8,967 nt of DNA from an uncultured Eubacteriales bacterium (GCA_934444695.1 CAKSDF010000076.1:1-8967), one strand, 5' to 3'. Shown: positions 1 through 6,172, numbered from the stretch's first letter. Program-made: numbers and translations. The notes: a model not told the origin generated them from the letters alone.

Positions 1-14
1 ACTCCTTTTGGCAT
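1..14 (-). CDS. Start of an unidentified minus-strand gene, cut by the window edge
   Basis: Only the first four codons and two further bases are inside the window; the visible start reads M-P-K-G and then a codon beginning GT. The start was chosen because an ATG (14-12) lies 7 nt after a purine-rich AGGGGTG (positions 28-22 read on the minus strand), an acceptable ribosome binding site. A long dyad immediately upstream covers that binding site, as expected for a regulated gene start. The product cannot be named from so few residues. It is on the same strand as the phage head operon and could be either the next phage gene after a long spacer or a host gene. Confidence 0.4.
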
Positions 15-21
15 AACAAAA

Positions 22-69
22 CACCCCTCTTGTTAGATAGTATATCATACTTGTCTAACAAATGGGGTG
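22..69 (-). promoter_or_regulatory. 48-bp dyad covering the ribosome binding site of the left-edge gene
   Basis: Three nested pairs of complementary arms are visible: CACCCC (22-27) with GGGGTG (64-69), TTGTTAGA (30-37) with TCTAACAA (54-61), and AGTAT (39-43) with ATACT (47-51), around a 3-nt loop. In a leftward transcript the outer GGGGTG is part of the presumed Shine-Dalgarno sequence and would be paired. Two readings are possible: an RNA hairpin that blocks translation until opened, or a DNA operator, since the TTGTTAGA/TCTAACAA arms faintly resemble metal-responsive DtxR/MntR-type boxes. The dyad itself is plain to see; its function is inferred. No clear sigma-A promoter was found just upstream. 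Confidence 0.55.
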
Positions 70-140
70 CTGTTCAAAATCCTTTGGCCGGGGAGTTTTT
101 TGTCCCGCTTATACACCGGATCCCGCACATACGACGGGCT

Positions 141-166
141 GATAATGATAATGATAATGATGATAA
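141..166. repeat. GATAAT microsatellite
   Basis: Three tandem GATAAT hexamers are followed by GAT-GATAA. The tract lies in non-coding DNA. It could vary in length by slippage, but nothing shows that it affects a gene. Confidence 0.8.
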
Positions 167-196
167 AAACTCTGCGATGTTGCTGCAATGCCGGTT

Positions 197-474
197 TTAA
201 CCATAGTGCACACATCCGAACGCGATTTTGGCGGAGAAAAATCCCCATATACTGCGTTAAAATGCTCGTTAATCCGGCAGGATGAACTGCGCTTTTGCCT
301 TGTATCTGAGCATTTTTCTTACCGACAAAATTCTCCGACCTGAAATGAGCATAGTAATGAGGGATTTTCGGTGCGGAGAAACATATAAGGCTTATCGCTA
401 CTATGCGGCGCCAAGCCGAAAAGCACCATTAACAGGCCATTTCAGGCGTGTTCGCATATGTGCGCTATGGTTAA
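197..474. repeat. Inverted-repeat-bounded element of about 278 bp (MITE-like or intergenic repeat)
   Basis: The left end (197-224) begins TTAACCATAGTGCACACATC. The right end (447-474), read on the minus strand, begins TTAACCATAGCGCACATATG. The two 28-nt ends agree at roughly five of six positions. A GCAATG hexamer lies a few bases outside each end (185-190 and 484-489) and might be a target-site duplication, though the spacing differs (6 and 9 nt). The interior has no transposase frame. A shorter partial match to the same end (TAAGCATAACGCACACAT, 6177-6194) follows the parS palindrome in the terminase-portal spacer. A non-autonomous element or a repeated intergenic unit is the best reading; no mobility is proven. 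Confidence 0.5.
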
Positions 475-724
475 GCGGGAACAGCAATGACATCGGCAGT
501 AAAGTAAAAAATAAAATTAAATGTAAAAATGAAAAAGAAAAAGATTCAAATGTTAATATGAGTGTAAATACGAGTGTGAAAACCGATGGGTTCAAAGGGA
601 CTGCGCTTTAAACGCTGCAAGCACCTCGCGTACCGCAAGCTCCTCAATCCGCAAATGCCTCAAGTACCGCAGCAAGTAAGCAAGCTTCCGAAATTCCGAT
701 TATGTCCCGTTTTCACCCCCTTCA

Positions 725-766
725 CCGCTGCCGCAAAGGTGTTTTCCTTTGGGGCAGCGGCTTTTT
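725..766 (+). terminator. Strong rightward intrinsic terminator
   Basis: The stem pairs CCGCTGCC (725-732) with GGCAGCGG (753-760) and AAAGG (735-739) with CCTTT (746-750), with a small GC/GG internal mismatch and a 6-nt loop. CTTTTT follows at once, and a second T-run lies at 773-778. It works only rightward, because the minus-strand side has no T-run after the stem. No plus-strand gene is recognisable upstream, so it may end a lost gene or an untranslated RNA, or shield the leftward head operon from antisense reading. Confidence 0.85.
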
Positions 767-805
767 GCTGCGTTTTTTAAATGCCGGAACTAAACAAAGG
801 GATGC

Positions 806-1240
806 TTAGCTTTTAAGGGAGTGTTTTTCAATATCCATATATGCGTTGAGCACAAAGGCGCCCTCGTCCCGCTCATAAGTCACGGTATCGCAGCCGGCCG
901 TGACAAACTCATAACTCGATGAGAAATCCATTACGTAACCTGCAATGTTTGAAAAGATCTTGTAGCAGTTGATGCCGTCGGAGGTCTCGGGCACAAATAT
1001 GTCAAACCTTATGCGGGCGGTGTCGTGGCGGTTGGACAAAAGGACAGGGGGTTCATCCTTTGAATAGACCTCCTTTTTTTCCTCCTTTGAGCTGTCGATT
1101 CCCAGCACCACATAGTTTTTGGTCAGTGGAGCCGGTTTTTTTGAACCGGGGAATCCGACGATAACGGTAAGGTCGGAAAGGGCGCTGTTTTTTTCGAGCG
1201 CAAGCTTGAGAGCGGCTAAAATGCTGCCGAGATTAAGCAT
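806..1240 (-). CDS. Putative tail-terminator / neck completion protein
   Basis: This 144-residue soluble protein has no signal peptide or membrane segment. Its place as the third small gene after the capsid gene, together with its size, fits the tail-terminator or head-tail completion class (HK97 gp10- or lambda gpU-like), which caps the neck or tail-tube end. It starts with an alpha-helical segment (LGSILAALKLALEKN, residues 4-18), followed by alternating beta-type segments such as LTVIVGF and YVVLGID, and ends in a beta-rich stretch with GAFVLNAYMDIE. The ATG at 1240 follows an AAGGAGG by 9 nt and overlaps the upstream gene by 8 nt, so the two are probably translationally coupled. It is the last recognisable gene of the cassette; no tail sheath or tube gene follows within the window. 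The functional call rests mainly on gene order. Confidence 0.6.
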   Translation of the reverse strand: MLNLGSILAALKLALEKNSALSDLTVIVGFPGSKKPAPLTKNYVVLGIDSSKEEKKEVYSKDEPPVLLSNRHDTARIRFDIFVPETSDGINCYKIFSNIAGYVMDFSSSYEFVTAGCDTVTYERDEGAFVLNAYMDIEKHSLKS

Positions 1241-1814
1241 TGCCGTTTTCCTCCTTTTGTTCTTCGTTTTGTTCTTCGTTCGATTTAAAGGGATATGTTG
1301 ACCCTTTTCCCGATTGCTCTGTTTGCTGTTCTGTCAACCGTGCTGCCGACTGCGGGATTGTCACATCGGCCGTCGGTGTTTCCGATTGTGGGGACTGTGC
1401 ATCGATGAGTGTTTGCGCATCGGCAGCGGGCTGTGCATCGGCAGCGGTCGACTGTGCGGTCTGTGCCGTCTGATCCTCAACCACCGCACGTATTACCGCC
1501 CAGTTGTAAAAAACGCTGTCTCCGAGATGGACGTTTTCGGCCTTGACAATGTAAAAATTCTCGTTCTGGCACCTTATGCGGGCGGCCGACGTAAGGCTTA
1601 CAATATCCTTTTCGGCCGGCCCGATGTAAAGATAATGAGACTGGTCTATCCAACCAAGCTGAGATCTGACTCCCATAAGATACATCTTGTTTTTGTATCT
1701 CAAGGGCTGAATAAAGGCCCGGTAAGGGGTGCCGAAAACCTTTCCGTCGGAAGAAAGGGCCACGGTCGTTCCGTATTTTTCAACATATTTTTTGAGTGTC
1801 GCCGTAACCGACAT
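1233..1814 (-). CDS. Putative head-tail joining protein with a long low-complexity C-terminal tail
   Basis: The 193-residue product has a compact, beta-rich N-terminal domain (about residues 1-113, including YRAFIQPL, LGWIDQSHYLYIGP and a VFYNWAVIRAVV strand). The remainder (about 114-193) is disordered in character, first rich in Q, T, A and D with ADAQ-type repeats, then EEQ-rich at the end. The N-terminal domain resembles small adaptor proteins that sit between connector and tail-terminator genes in Firmicute siphophage and PBSX-like head operons; that role is inferred from position. The start at 1814 was preferred to an in-frame ATG 14 codons upstream because GGAGGG (1826-1821) lies 6 nt before it and the upstream gene ends only 2 nt away. 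The extended tail is unusual for a neck protein and could tolerate repeat-length variation. Confidence 0.62.
   Translation of the reverse strand: MSVTATLKKYVEKYGTTVALSSDGKVFGTPYRAFIQPLRYKNKMYLMGVRSQLGWIDQSHYLYIGPAEKDIVSLTSAARIRCQNENFYIVKAENVHLGDSVFYNWAVIRAVVEDQTAQTAQSTAADAQPAADAQTLIDAQSPQSETPTADVTIPQSAARLTEQQTEQSGKGSTYPFKSNEEQNEEQKEENGNA
1411..1447. repeat. Tandem 13-bp repeats inside the low-complexity coding tail
   Basis: GCATCGGCAGCGG occurs exactly twice (1417-1429 and 1435-1447), 18 bp apart start to start, so each period adds six codons in frame. It encodes part of the ADAQ-rich tail of the gene at 1233-1814. A second short tandem, GTTCTTCGTT twice at about 1259-1280, encodes the NEEQ repeats near that protein's end. 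Confidence 0.75.
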
Positions 1815-1816
1815 TT

Positions 1817-2185
1817 TTATCCCTCCGTTTGCTCGAAACAAAATTCCGTGTCGCAAAACAGCCCTTTTATGTCGTCAAATGCCGAATCCTTAAGCTGCTT
1901 TGCTGCCACAACCTTTTCGGCCGTGGTCTCCTTAACGGTCACGTCGCCTGCCGAAAAGCTTTTGTCACCCTCGGTGGCGGCGCACACAAGCACATAATTC
2001 ATAAATGCCTCGGCCGCAGCGGCGGTGGAAAGAGCAACGCGGTTTTTTTCGCAATTTGCCTCGGGACGAAGCTTCCCGGAGATGGATTCGGCCGCCGCAT
2101 CGCAAAGGGAATACCACTTTACCGCCTCATCCCGGGAAAGTCCCGTAAGATTGCGAAAGGTTTCAAAAATCAGCAGTATATCCAT
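1817..2185 (-). CDS. Putative head-tail connector protein (gp6/YqbG-like position)
   Basis: This is a 122-residue, mainly helical protein. Helices are suggested at residues 1-13 (MDILLIFETFRNL), 18-35 (RDEAVKWYSLCDAAAESI) and 52-70 (STAAAAEAFMNYVLVCAA). A small, alpha-helical protein directly after the major capsid gene is typical of the connector that docks under the portal and extends the DNA channel. The ATG lies only 2 nt after the capsid stop codon and lacks a clear Shine-Dalgarno sequence, so re-initiation by ribosomes finishing the capsid gene is likely. Its own 3' end contains the ribosome binding site of the next gene. The specific family was not confirmed; the call rests on length, predicted helicity and order. 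Confidence 0.6.
   Translation of the reverse strand: MDILLIFETFRNLTGLSRDEAVKWYSLCDAAAESISGKLRPEANCEKNRVALSTAAAAEAFMNYVLVCAATEGDKSFSAGDVTVKETTAEKVVAAKQLKDSAFDDIKGLFCDTEFCFEQTEG
1821..1826 (-). promoter_or_regulatory. Ribosome binding site deciding the 1814 start
   Basis: GGAGGG on the minus strand lies 6 nt before the ATG at 1814 and inside the last codons of the connector gene. It makes the 1814 start better supported than the in-frame ATG at 1856, which would need a 42-nt overlap with the upstream gene. Confidence 0.8.
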
Positions 2186-2187
2186 AA

Positions 2188-3198
2188 TTAAGACCCGCTG
2201 GCCTGAGAGGTGGTGGTGTATTTAAGGCATTTGACTGCGTCGCCGATGATCTTGGAGAAGCCGGAAATGGTGGTGATGGCGGTGCGTTCAAGCTGCTTGT
2301 CGATGAGGCGGTCGCTGTCGACGGTAATGTCCTGAGCGATGACCTGCTCGAGGGCATAGTTCTTATCAAAGCCTACCGCCAGCTTTTCCTGACCCTTGGC
2401 GATGATAATATCAAAGCCAAAAGGAGTTTTAAAGCCGCCGGGGCAGCCCAGCTTCATACCGAAATCGGGGTTGGAGAAGTAGGTGTTGGACATCATCTTT
2501 ACGATGTTGTCGGGGCTGATGATAAGGGTGTTGGCTTCATAGGGCAGCAGTGCCTGCCACAGCTTCATCACGTCGGAGAGGATGAATTTGTCGGTGTCGG
2601 AGGGAGTTACGGTGGAAGCTCCGGTGGTCAGGGTGGTGATGGCGTCGTTGAACTGCTGCTTTGCAATATGTGCGCCGATCTGCTTTAAGGTGACGGTGAA
2701 AAGGTCGAGACGCTGGAATTTAAGGGCCTCGTAGGAAGCGGTGAGCATACGGCCGTGCTTTTTAAGCTCCACAAGGGAAGAGCTTACCGACACTGCGGTC
2801 TCGGGAATGGCGGCGCCTTCGGCCACCTCTTTAAGTTCAAGGGCGGTGTCGGTAGGATTGCTGACAATGCTGCGGTAATCCATTCCGTTGATGTGGGTAG
2901 TGGCGGCCACGATCTTGTCGATGAGGCTTTTCTCCTGCATACCTGTCTTTACCGAACGGCAGAGATACTCGGGGAAAAGTGCTGCGGCCGAAGAAGTGGA
3001 ATAGAATTTTTCCACCCTGTCGGAGCAGGGGCCGGCAACCTTTATGCCGAAACGCTTGAGCTGGCGCTGATAGGCGTCGAGGCCTTCAAGATCGGTGCCC
3101 TTGTAGTTTTCCGAAGGGTCGAGAGATTCGAGAGCGGCGGTAATTCCGCCCTTAACGTTGTACATTCCTTTTTCGAGAGTGATATTTTCGTAAGACAT
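2188..3198 (-). CDS. Phage major capsid protein
   Basis: This 336-residue protein forms the icosahedral head shell. The N-terminal part (MSYENITLEKGMYN, then DPSENYKGTDLEGLDAYQ at about 27-44 and AALFPEYL at 72-79) matches a capsid type common in prophages of gut Clostridia and expected to have the HK97 fold. The later part is typical of such shells: helices around LKQIGAHIAKQQFNDAI, then an FGFDIIIAKG strand and ALEQVIAQDITVDSD near the C-terminus. The ATG at 3198 is preceded by AAAGGA 10 nt upstream. It follows the protease/scaffold gene as expected, but across an atypical 460-nt gap, and it abuts the connector gene. The frame is intact and of normal length, which argues against long decay. 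Confidence 0.9.
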   Translation of the reverse strand: MSYENITLEKGMYNVKGGITAALESLDPSENYKGTDLEGLDAYQRQLKRFGIKVAGPCSDRVEKFYSTSSAAALFPEYLCRSVKTGMQEKSLIDKIVAATTHINGMDYRSIVSNPTDTALELKEVAEGAAIPETAVSVSSSLVELKKHGRMLTASYEALKFQRLDLFTVTLKQIGAHIAKQQFNDAITTLTTGASTVTPSDTDKFILSDVMKLWQALLPYEANTLIISPDNIVKMMSNTYFSNPDFGMKLGCPGGFKTPFGFDIIIAKGQEKLAVGFDKNYALEQVIAQDITVDSDRLIDKQLERTAITTISGFSKIIGDAVKCLKYTTTSQASGS

Positions 3199-3658
3199 AG
3201 ATTAAATTTCCTTTCTTTTTTCAAATGTTTGAATTAATTGATTTTTCGTTTTTGCCGCCGCGGGTCAATTACAAAGCAGAGAGTTTTGTTTTTACCGATC
3301 AAATCCCCCGCAGCGCAAGCTTTGGCCCTTTAAAAGCCTTTGAAAAGCTTTTTAATAAAGCCGCTAAATAAAGCTTTGCGAAAGGGAAGGCTGCCGCCCG
3401 TCTTTTCGGCTGTTGTTCGGCCGGTCGGTTGCTGCCTTTGCAAATCCATCGAGCAAAATCAGGTGCTTTAACGCCTGTTAAAAAGGGGTGTTTAGGCCGC
3501 TTCGCACGCGCATCGCTGTTTATCGTTTAAAACGTGCACCTTTTAAAATCGGTCGGGCAAGGCATTTACCGCTGCCGTTATTCCAAAGTATTCGACTTTT
3601 CCGATGGGGCGGGCCGTTTAAAGCCTTTTTAATTCTGCAAAGCTGACGGGACAAAAAA
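3199..3658. other. 460-nt non-coding spacer between scaffold and capsid genes
   Basis: No frame on either strand looks protein-like here. The capsid ribosome binding site (3209-3214) is at its left end. Around 3340-3380 it is rich in AAAGC/AAGCTTT words, and it holds a small TTTAAC-GCCT-GTTAAA palindrome (about 3467-3482). GGTGCTTTAACGCC (3462-3475) is 12 of 14 identical to GGTGCTTAAACACC (6008-6021) in the other spacer. A TTGACC lies upstream of the capsid gene but no matching -10 box is convincing. No clear terminator was seen. In related operons these two genes are usually close together, so the insert is unexplained. Confidence 0.7.
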
Positions 3659-4009
3659 TCAGATTATAAATCCGTCGTTTTGGGGAAGCTTTTCGCCCTT
3701 TTCGGCGTCCAGCTGGCGGGGCATGGGGATTCTTTCGCCCGCCTCGCTTTCAAACACCTTTTTAAGGGTGTTGAGGCCCTCGGCATCGAGAGATTTAACA
3801 AGGTTTTCGATGTTTTTGATGCCTATCTCGGGACGGGCAATTCCGCCCAGTCTCGAAACCTCTTTTTTGAGATTTTCCATCTGGCATTTGCCGAAGGAAG
3901 CCAGCTTTTCAAGCTCCTTTATGTGTCCGAGAAGTTCCTTTTGCTCATCGGCCGAAAGGGTGATTTCCTCCTCCCCTTCAAAGGCCTTTTTAATGCTTTC
4001 AAAGTCCAT
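3659..4009 (-). CDS. Nested in-frame capsid scaffold protein started inside the protease gene
   Basis: An internal ATG (4009) in the protease frame follows AAAGGTGGTG with near-ideal spacing and would make a 116-residue protein identical to the last 116 residues of the protease. The sequence is what a scaffold should look like: an acidic, helical start (MDFESIKKAFEGEEE) and a heptad-like segment around EQKELLGHIKELEKLASFG, with no catalytic residues. Nested scaffolds of this kind are known, as with lambda Nu3 inside gene C. Here the start signal at the protease-scaffold boundary is stronger than the one for the full-length protein, which would give an excess of free scaffold over protease. 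Production of the short form is inferred, not shown. Confidence 0.72.
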   Translation of the reverse strand: MDFESIKKAFEGEEEITLSADEQKELLGHIKELEKLASFGKCQMENLKKEVSRLGGIARPEIGIKNIENLVKSLDAEGLNTLKKVFESEAGERIPMPRQLDAEKGEKLPQNDGFII

Positions 4010-4654
4010 TTTTTCACCACCTTTCATTGGGAAAAAGCCCTTAACGACCCCTGCTTTTGGCTGAGCGGGGACAGCCACAAAACTAAATTCGTAAGCATCC
4101 TTAGGCTCGCACAGCTCGTCGTAGCAAAGCTCTCTTTTTGCGCCTTTTCCGTAATATCTGCCCTTTTTATGGCCGCAGGGATGCTCTCTCCTGTCGGCTC
4201 CGCAAATGGAGCAGACCGCCTTTCCCACCGAGCAGCCGACGCTTACCTCTTTTTTGATTCCTGCGTCTATCTCGGTTATCAGATCGGCGTTTTTGCGGGT
4301 TATGGGCATATAAGCCTTGGCCTTTAAACGGCAGTAGCTTTGACCGGTCTTTGTGACCTGTCCCTCGGGGCGTTCAACAAAGGCGTCAAACACCCTTGCC
4401 ACCTGATCACGCCCCTTAAATGAATGGTCGAAAATGCCGGTCTTTCCGATGTAAAGCTCGGATAGAGTTTCAAGAGCCTTTTCGTTAAACCGCTCGAAAT
4501 CACGGTCAATGTCGTTGTCGCAAAGCACCACCGAAAAGACATAAACCTCATCCTTTGAAAGCTGCCGTCTTGAAAGGGCGTTTATCTTTTCAAGCTCGGT
4601 CTCGGTGGGCGCTCCGCTTTTGTCAATTACAAATCCTTCTTTCAAATCAATCAT
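3659..4654 (-). CDS. Prohead protease with cysteine/histidine insert, fused to a scaffold domain
   Basis: The 331-residue product cuts scaffold and capsid precursor during head maturation. Residues 1-205 form the protease part. The likely catalytic His lies in IFDHSF (H77), and the Ser in KEVSVG (S138) matches the serine-containing SVG element of HK97/U35-type proteases. A closing SFVAVPAQPKAG (191-202) is the usual C-terminal strand of the fold. Directly after the SVG element is C148-x2-C151-x8-C160-x-H162, a potential zinc site also seen in relatives from gut Clostridia. Residues 216-331 are helical and charged, like a scaffold. The gene overlaps the portal stop by 8 nt. Its AAAAGG abuts the ATG too closely for normal initiation, so coupling to portal translation, or a TTG at codon 4 (9 nt after that AAAAGG), is possible. 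Confidence 0.82.
   Translation of the reverse strand: MIDLKEGFVIDKSGAPTETELEKINALSRRQLSKDEVYVFSVVLCDNDIDRDFERFNEKALETLSELYIGKTGIFDHSFKGRDQVARVFDAFVERPEGQVTKTGQSYCRLKAKAYMPITRKNADLITEIDAGIKKEVSVGCSVGKAVCSICGADRREHPCGHKKGRYYGKGAKRELCYDELCEPKDAYEFSFVAVPAQPKAGVVKGFFPMKGGEKMDFESIKKAFEGEEEITLSADEQKELLGHIKELEKLASFGKCQMENLKKEVSRLGGIARPEIGIKNIENLVKSLDAEGLNTLKKVFESEAGERIPMPRQLDAEKGEKLPQNDGFII
4015..4024 (-). promoter_or_regulatory. Internal ribosome binding site for the nested scaffold
   Basis: Read on the minus strand this is AAAGGTGGTG, one mismatch from AAAGGAGG, with 7 nt between AAAGGTGG and the ATG at 4009. It falls exactly between the end of the protease fold and the beginning of the scaffold domain, where an independent start would be useful. 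Confidence 0.75.
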
Positions 4655-5816
4655 CCTTTTGGCTGTTAAGTTTTTGTTTTATCTGCTCGGCCTGCATACG
4701 GTAAAGCTCGGCCTTGGCAAGCTCGACCTCATCCTGCAGCGAGATGTCCTCAAAGTCCACGTCCACCTCGGGATCGTATCCGTTAAGGGTCAGCCACATG
4801 GAACAGATCTTGCGTATGGCAGGAATGATAAGGCGGCGGTAGCCCCATATTTCGCTTGTGAGCATATCGGCCTGCTGAGAGGACATACGCTCGGTTGAGC
4901 TCCAGGAAAGGCCCAGCATAAAGGGCGGTATGCCGAGGCGTGAGACTATCTGCTCGGTCATCTGGCGCACCGGCACCTGGTAATCGAGCACCTGACTGTC
5001 GGCACCGATGACCTTTATGTCCACATCGCCCACCGCCACAAAGTCGCTGACCTTTCCGTCCTTGGCCTCTCTCATGGCCTTGCTCCAGGCCGAGGCTATC
5101 TGGGCAGCGCGATCCTTTGCAAAGGCCTTGTCGGAGGCGTGGTCGGTGGGCTTATAGGTCACGGCAAAACGAAGATTTCCCACCCGCTCGAAGTTTATCT
5201 TCTCGGTCTCGAAAATCTTGGTCAAAATTCCGCTGACAAAGGGCAGACTGCGAAGCAGCGAGTTTCCTCTCAGCTCTCCCGCCTTTGGACAAAGTACGCT
5301 CATAACCGTAAGCTCGGGGTATCTGACCGGTCGGTACTGACCCCTTCTGAAAACGGCTATCTCGGCGCCGCCGCCTTTTTTCTGCCTTATTTCAATGCCT
5401 TGAAGGGGGCAGCAGTAAAGGGCGGAAATGGTGTTTCCCCCGGCCGAGGGTATCATCTCGCCCACCGCCGTTCCGTACATGAGCAGGCCGTCGAGATACT
5501 GGGAAATAAACGACTCGATACCCACCATACAGTCGGAAACGGGAACGGTCCTCAAAAACTCGTCGAGACCTTCCTGGGCGGCGGGATCAAGAGCGGTGGC
5601 CTTAACTCCGCCTGCCAGATTGACAAGCTTTGAAACGGCGGCATCCACCACCGGCACTCCCTCCCTGATCGAGTCGTACAGCCCGAATTCCGCACGGGAG
5701 AGCGGCACGTATCGATCGAAGGCCGAAAAGCAGGAATTTCTTTGCCCGGCAGACGGAACAAAAACCTGTCCGCGGCCCGGTTCAGACTTTCGCCTGAAAA
5801 AATCAAATGGTTTCAT
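4647..5816 (-). CDS. Phage portal protein
   Basis: The 389-residue product forms the ring at the head vertex through which DNA enters and to which terminase and neck proteins dock. Recognisable elements are the GLLMYGTAVGEM segment (about 110-121), GNSLLRSLPFVSGIL (184-198) leading into a long helix, and VSRLGIPPFMLGLS (291-304), the conserved portal segment before the channel helix. The C-terminus (about 357-389) is helical and charged. The ATG at 5816 was chosen over a TTG one codon upstream because AAGGAG (5828-5823) is 6 nt from the ATG but only 3 nt from the TTG. It overlaps the protease gene by 8 nt. Its length is slightly short for a portal but within the usual range. Confidence 0.9.
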   Translation of the reverse strand: MKPFDFFRRKSEPGRGQVFVPSAGQRNSCFSAFDRYVPLSRAEFGLYDSIREGVPVVDAAVSKLVNLAGGVKATALDPAAQEGLDEFLRTVPVSDCMVGIESFISQYLDGLLMYGTAVGEMIPSAGGNTISALYCCPLQGIEIRQKKGGGAEIAVFRRGQYRPVRYPELTVMSVLCPKAGELRGNSLLRSLPFVSGILTKIFETEKINFERVGNLRFAVTYKPTDHASDKAFAKDRAAQIASAWSKAMREAKDGKVSDFVAVGDVDIKVIGADSQVLDYQVPVRQMTEQIVSRLGIPPFMLGLSWSSTERMSSQQADMLTSEIWGYRRLIIPAIRKICSMWLTLNGYDPEVDVDFEDISLQDEVELAKAELYRMQAEQIKQKLNSQKDD

Positions 5817-5822
5817 CAAATT

Positions 5823-5828
5823 CTCCTT
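5823..5828 (-). promoter_or_regulatory. Ribosome binding site of the portal gene
   Basis: AAGGAG on the minus strand with 6 nt to the ATG at 5816 decides between that ATG and the adjacent TTG. Its presence after a 628-nt spacer shows that the portal is translated independently of the terminase gene. Confidence 0.8.
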
Positions 5829-5891
5829 TTTCTAAGATTTTTTGCCCCGATTCTCCGCCCGCAATGCAGGTTTAAGAGGGTATCGGCCGAC

Positions 5892-6031
5892 CGCCGTCGA
5901 TTTGAGATGACAGCGTCTGTTCGCCATTGATTTAAGACAACAGCGGTCGAGCACCGTAGGTTTATCCGACGGTTGCCGAGGTCTGACACCCTTTGCTTAA
6001 AACAACCGGTGCTTAAACACCGACTGCTTAA
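5892..6031. repeat. Degenerate tandem repeats of about 30 and 15-16 bp
   Basis: Units of 30 bp start at 5892, 5922 and 5952. The first two agree at 19 of their first 24 positions (shared elements are CGCC, GATTT and ACAGCG), and the third is more diverged. They run into TGCTTAA words at 5994, 6010 and 6025, spaced 16 and 15 bp and interleaved with ACC/CACCG words. The periodicity is weak but visible by eye. It may be a decayed minisatellite or iteron-like array; no function can be assigned. Confidence 0.5.
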
Positions 6032-6146
6032 CAGGCGGGCAGAGACAGGGCTTTATATAAAATGAAGCTTCATACAAAATAAAGCGGCCGAAAGAGCAGC
6101 GACAATGCGATCGACAGGCTTGCCGCAAGTTTGTTATTTTTTTAAC

Positions 6147-6172
6147 AAAAATGTTTCACGTGAAACATTTTT
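6147..6172. promoter_or_regulatory. Perfect 26-bp palindrome containing an exact parS (ParB/Spo0J-binding) site
   Basis: The core TGTTTCACGTGAAACA (6152-6167) matches the known bacterial parS consensus TGTTNCACGTGAAACA at every position. The palindrome extends five A/T pairs further on each side. ParB (Spo0J) loads on such sites, spreads, and recruits SMC/ParA for chromosome or plasmid segregation; sites usually cluster near the replication origin. No parA or parB is in the window. The palindrome followed by a T-run (6168-6174) could also form a weak terminator hairpin in RNA. The match is certain as sequence; ParB binding is inferred. Confidence 0.8.

Larger units (their letters stand above)
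15..805. other. 791-nt region without a convincing gene, downstream of the head operon
   Basis: No open frame here has both a good ribosome binding site and protein-like composition. The stretch holds, from left to right, a regulatory dyad (22-69), a GATAAT microsatellite (141-166), an inverted-repeat element (197-474), an A-rich patch (about 498-555) and a strong rightward terminator (725-766). Inside the inverted-repeat element, a GATTTT-GG-CGGAGAAA motif occurs twice in direct orientation (about 224-242 and 363-383), which marks it as repetitive intergenic DNA. No terminator for the leftward head operon was found after its last stop codon (806). Confidence 0.7.

Noticed and set aside
282..611. 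109-codon plus-strand frame in the left flank
   Set aside because: It runs through the inverted-repeat element and an A-rich patch, has no convincing ribosome binding site, and its peptide is low complexity at the end.
1314..1997. 227-codon plus-strand frame opposite the neck genes
   Set aside because: It is antisense to two overlapping, well-supported minus-strand genes and is Cys/Arg-rich, typical of a shadow frame.
3225..3275. Possible promoter for the capsid gene (TTGACC on the minus strand)
   Set aside because: No -10 box of acceptable quality lies 16-18 nt downstream.
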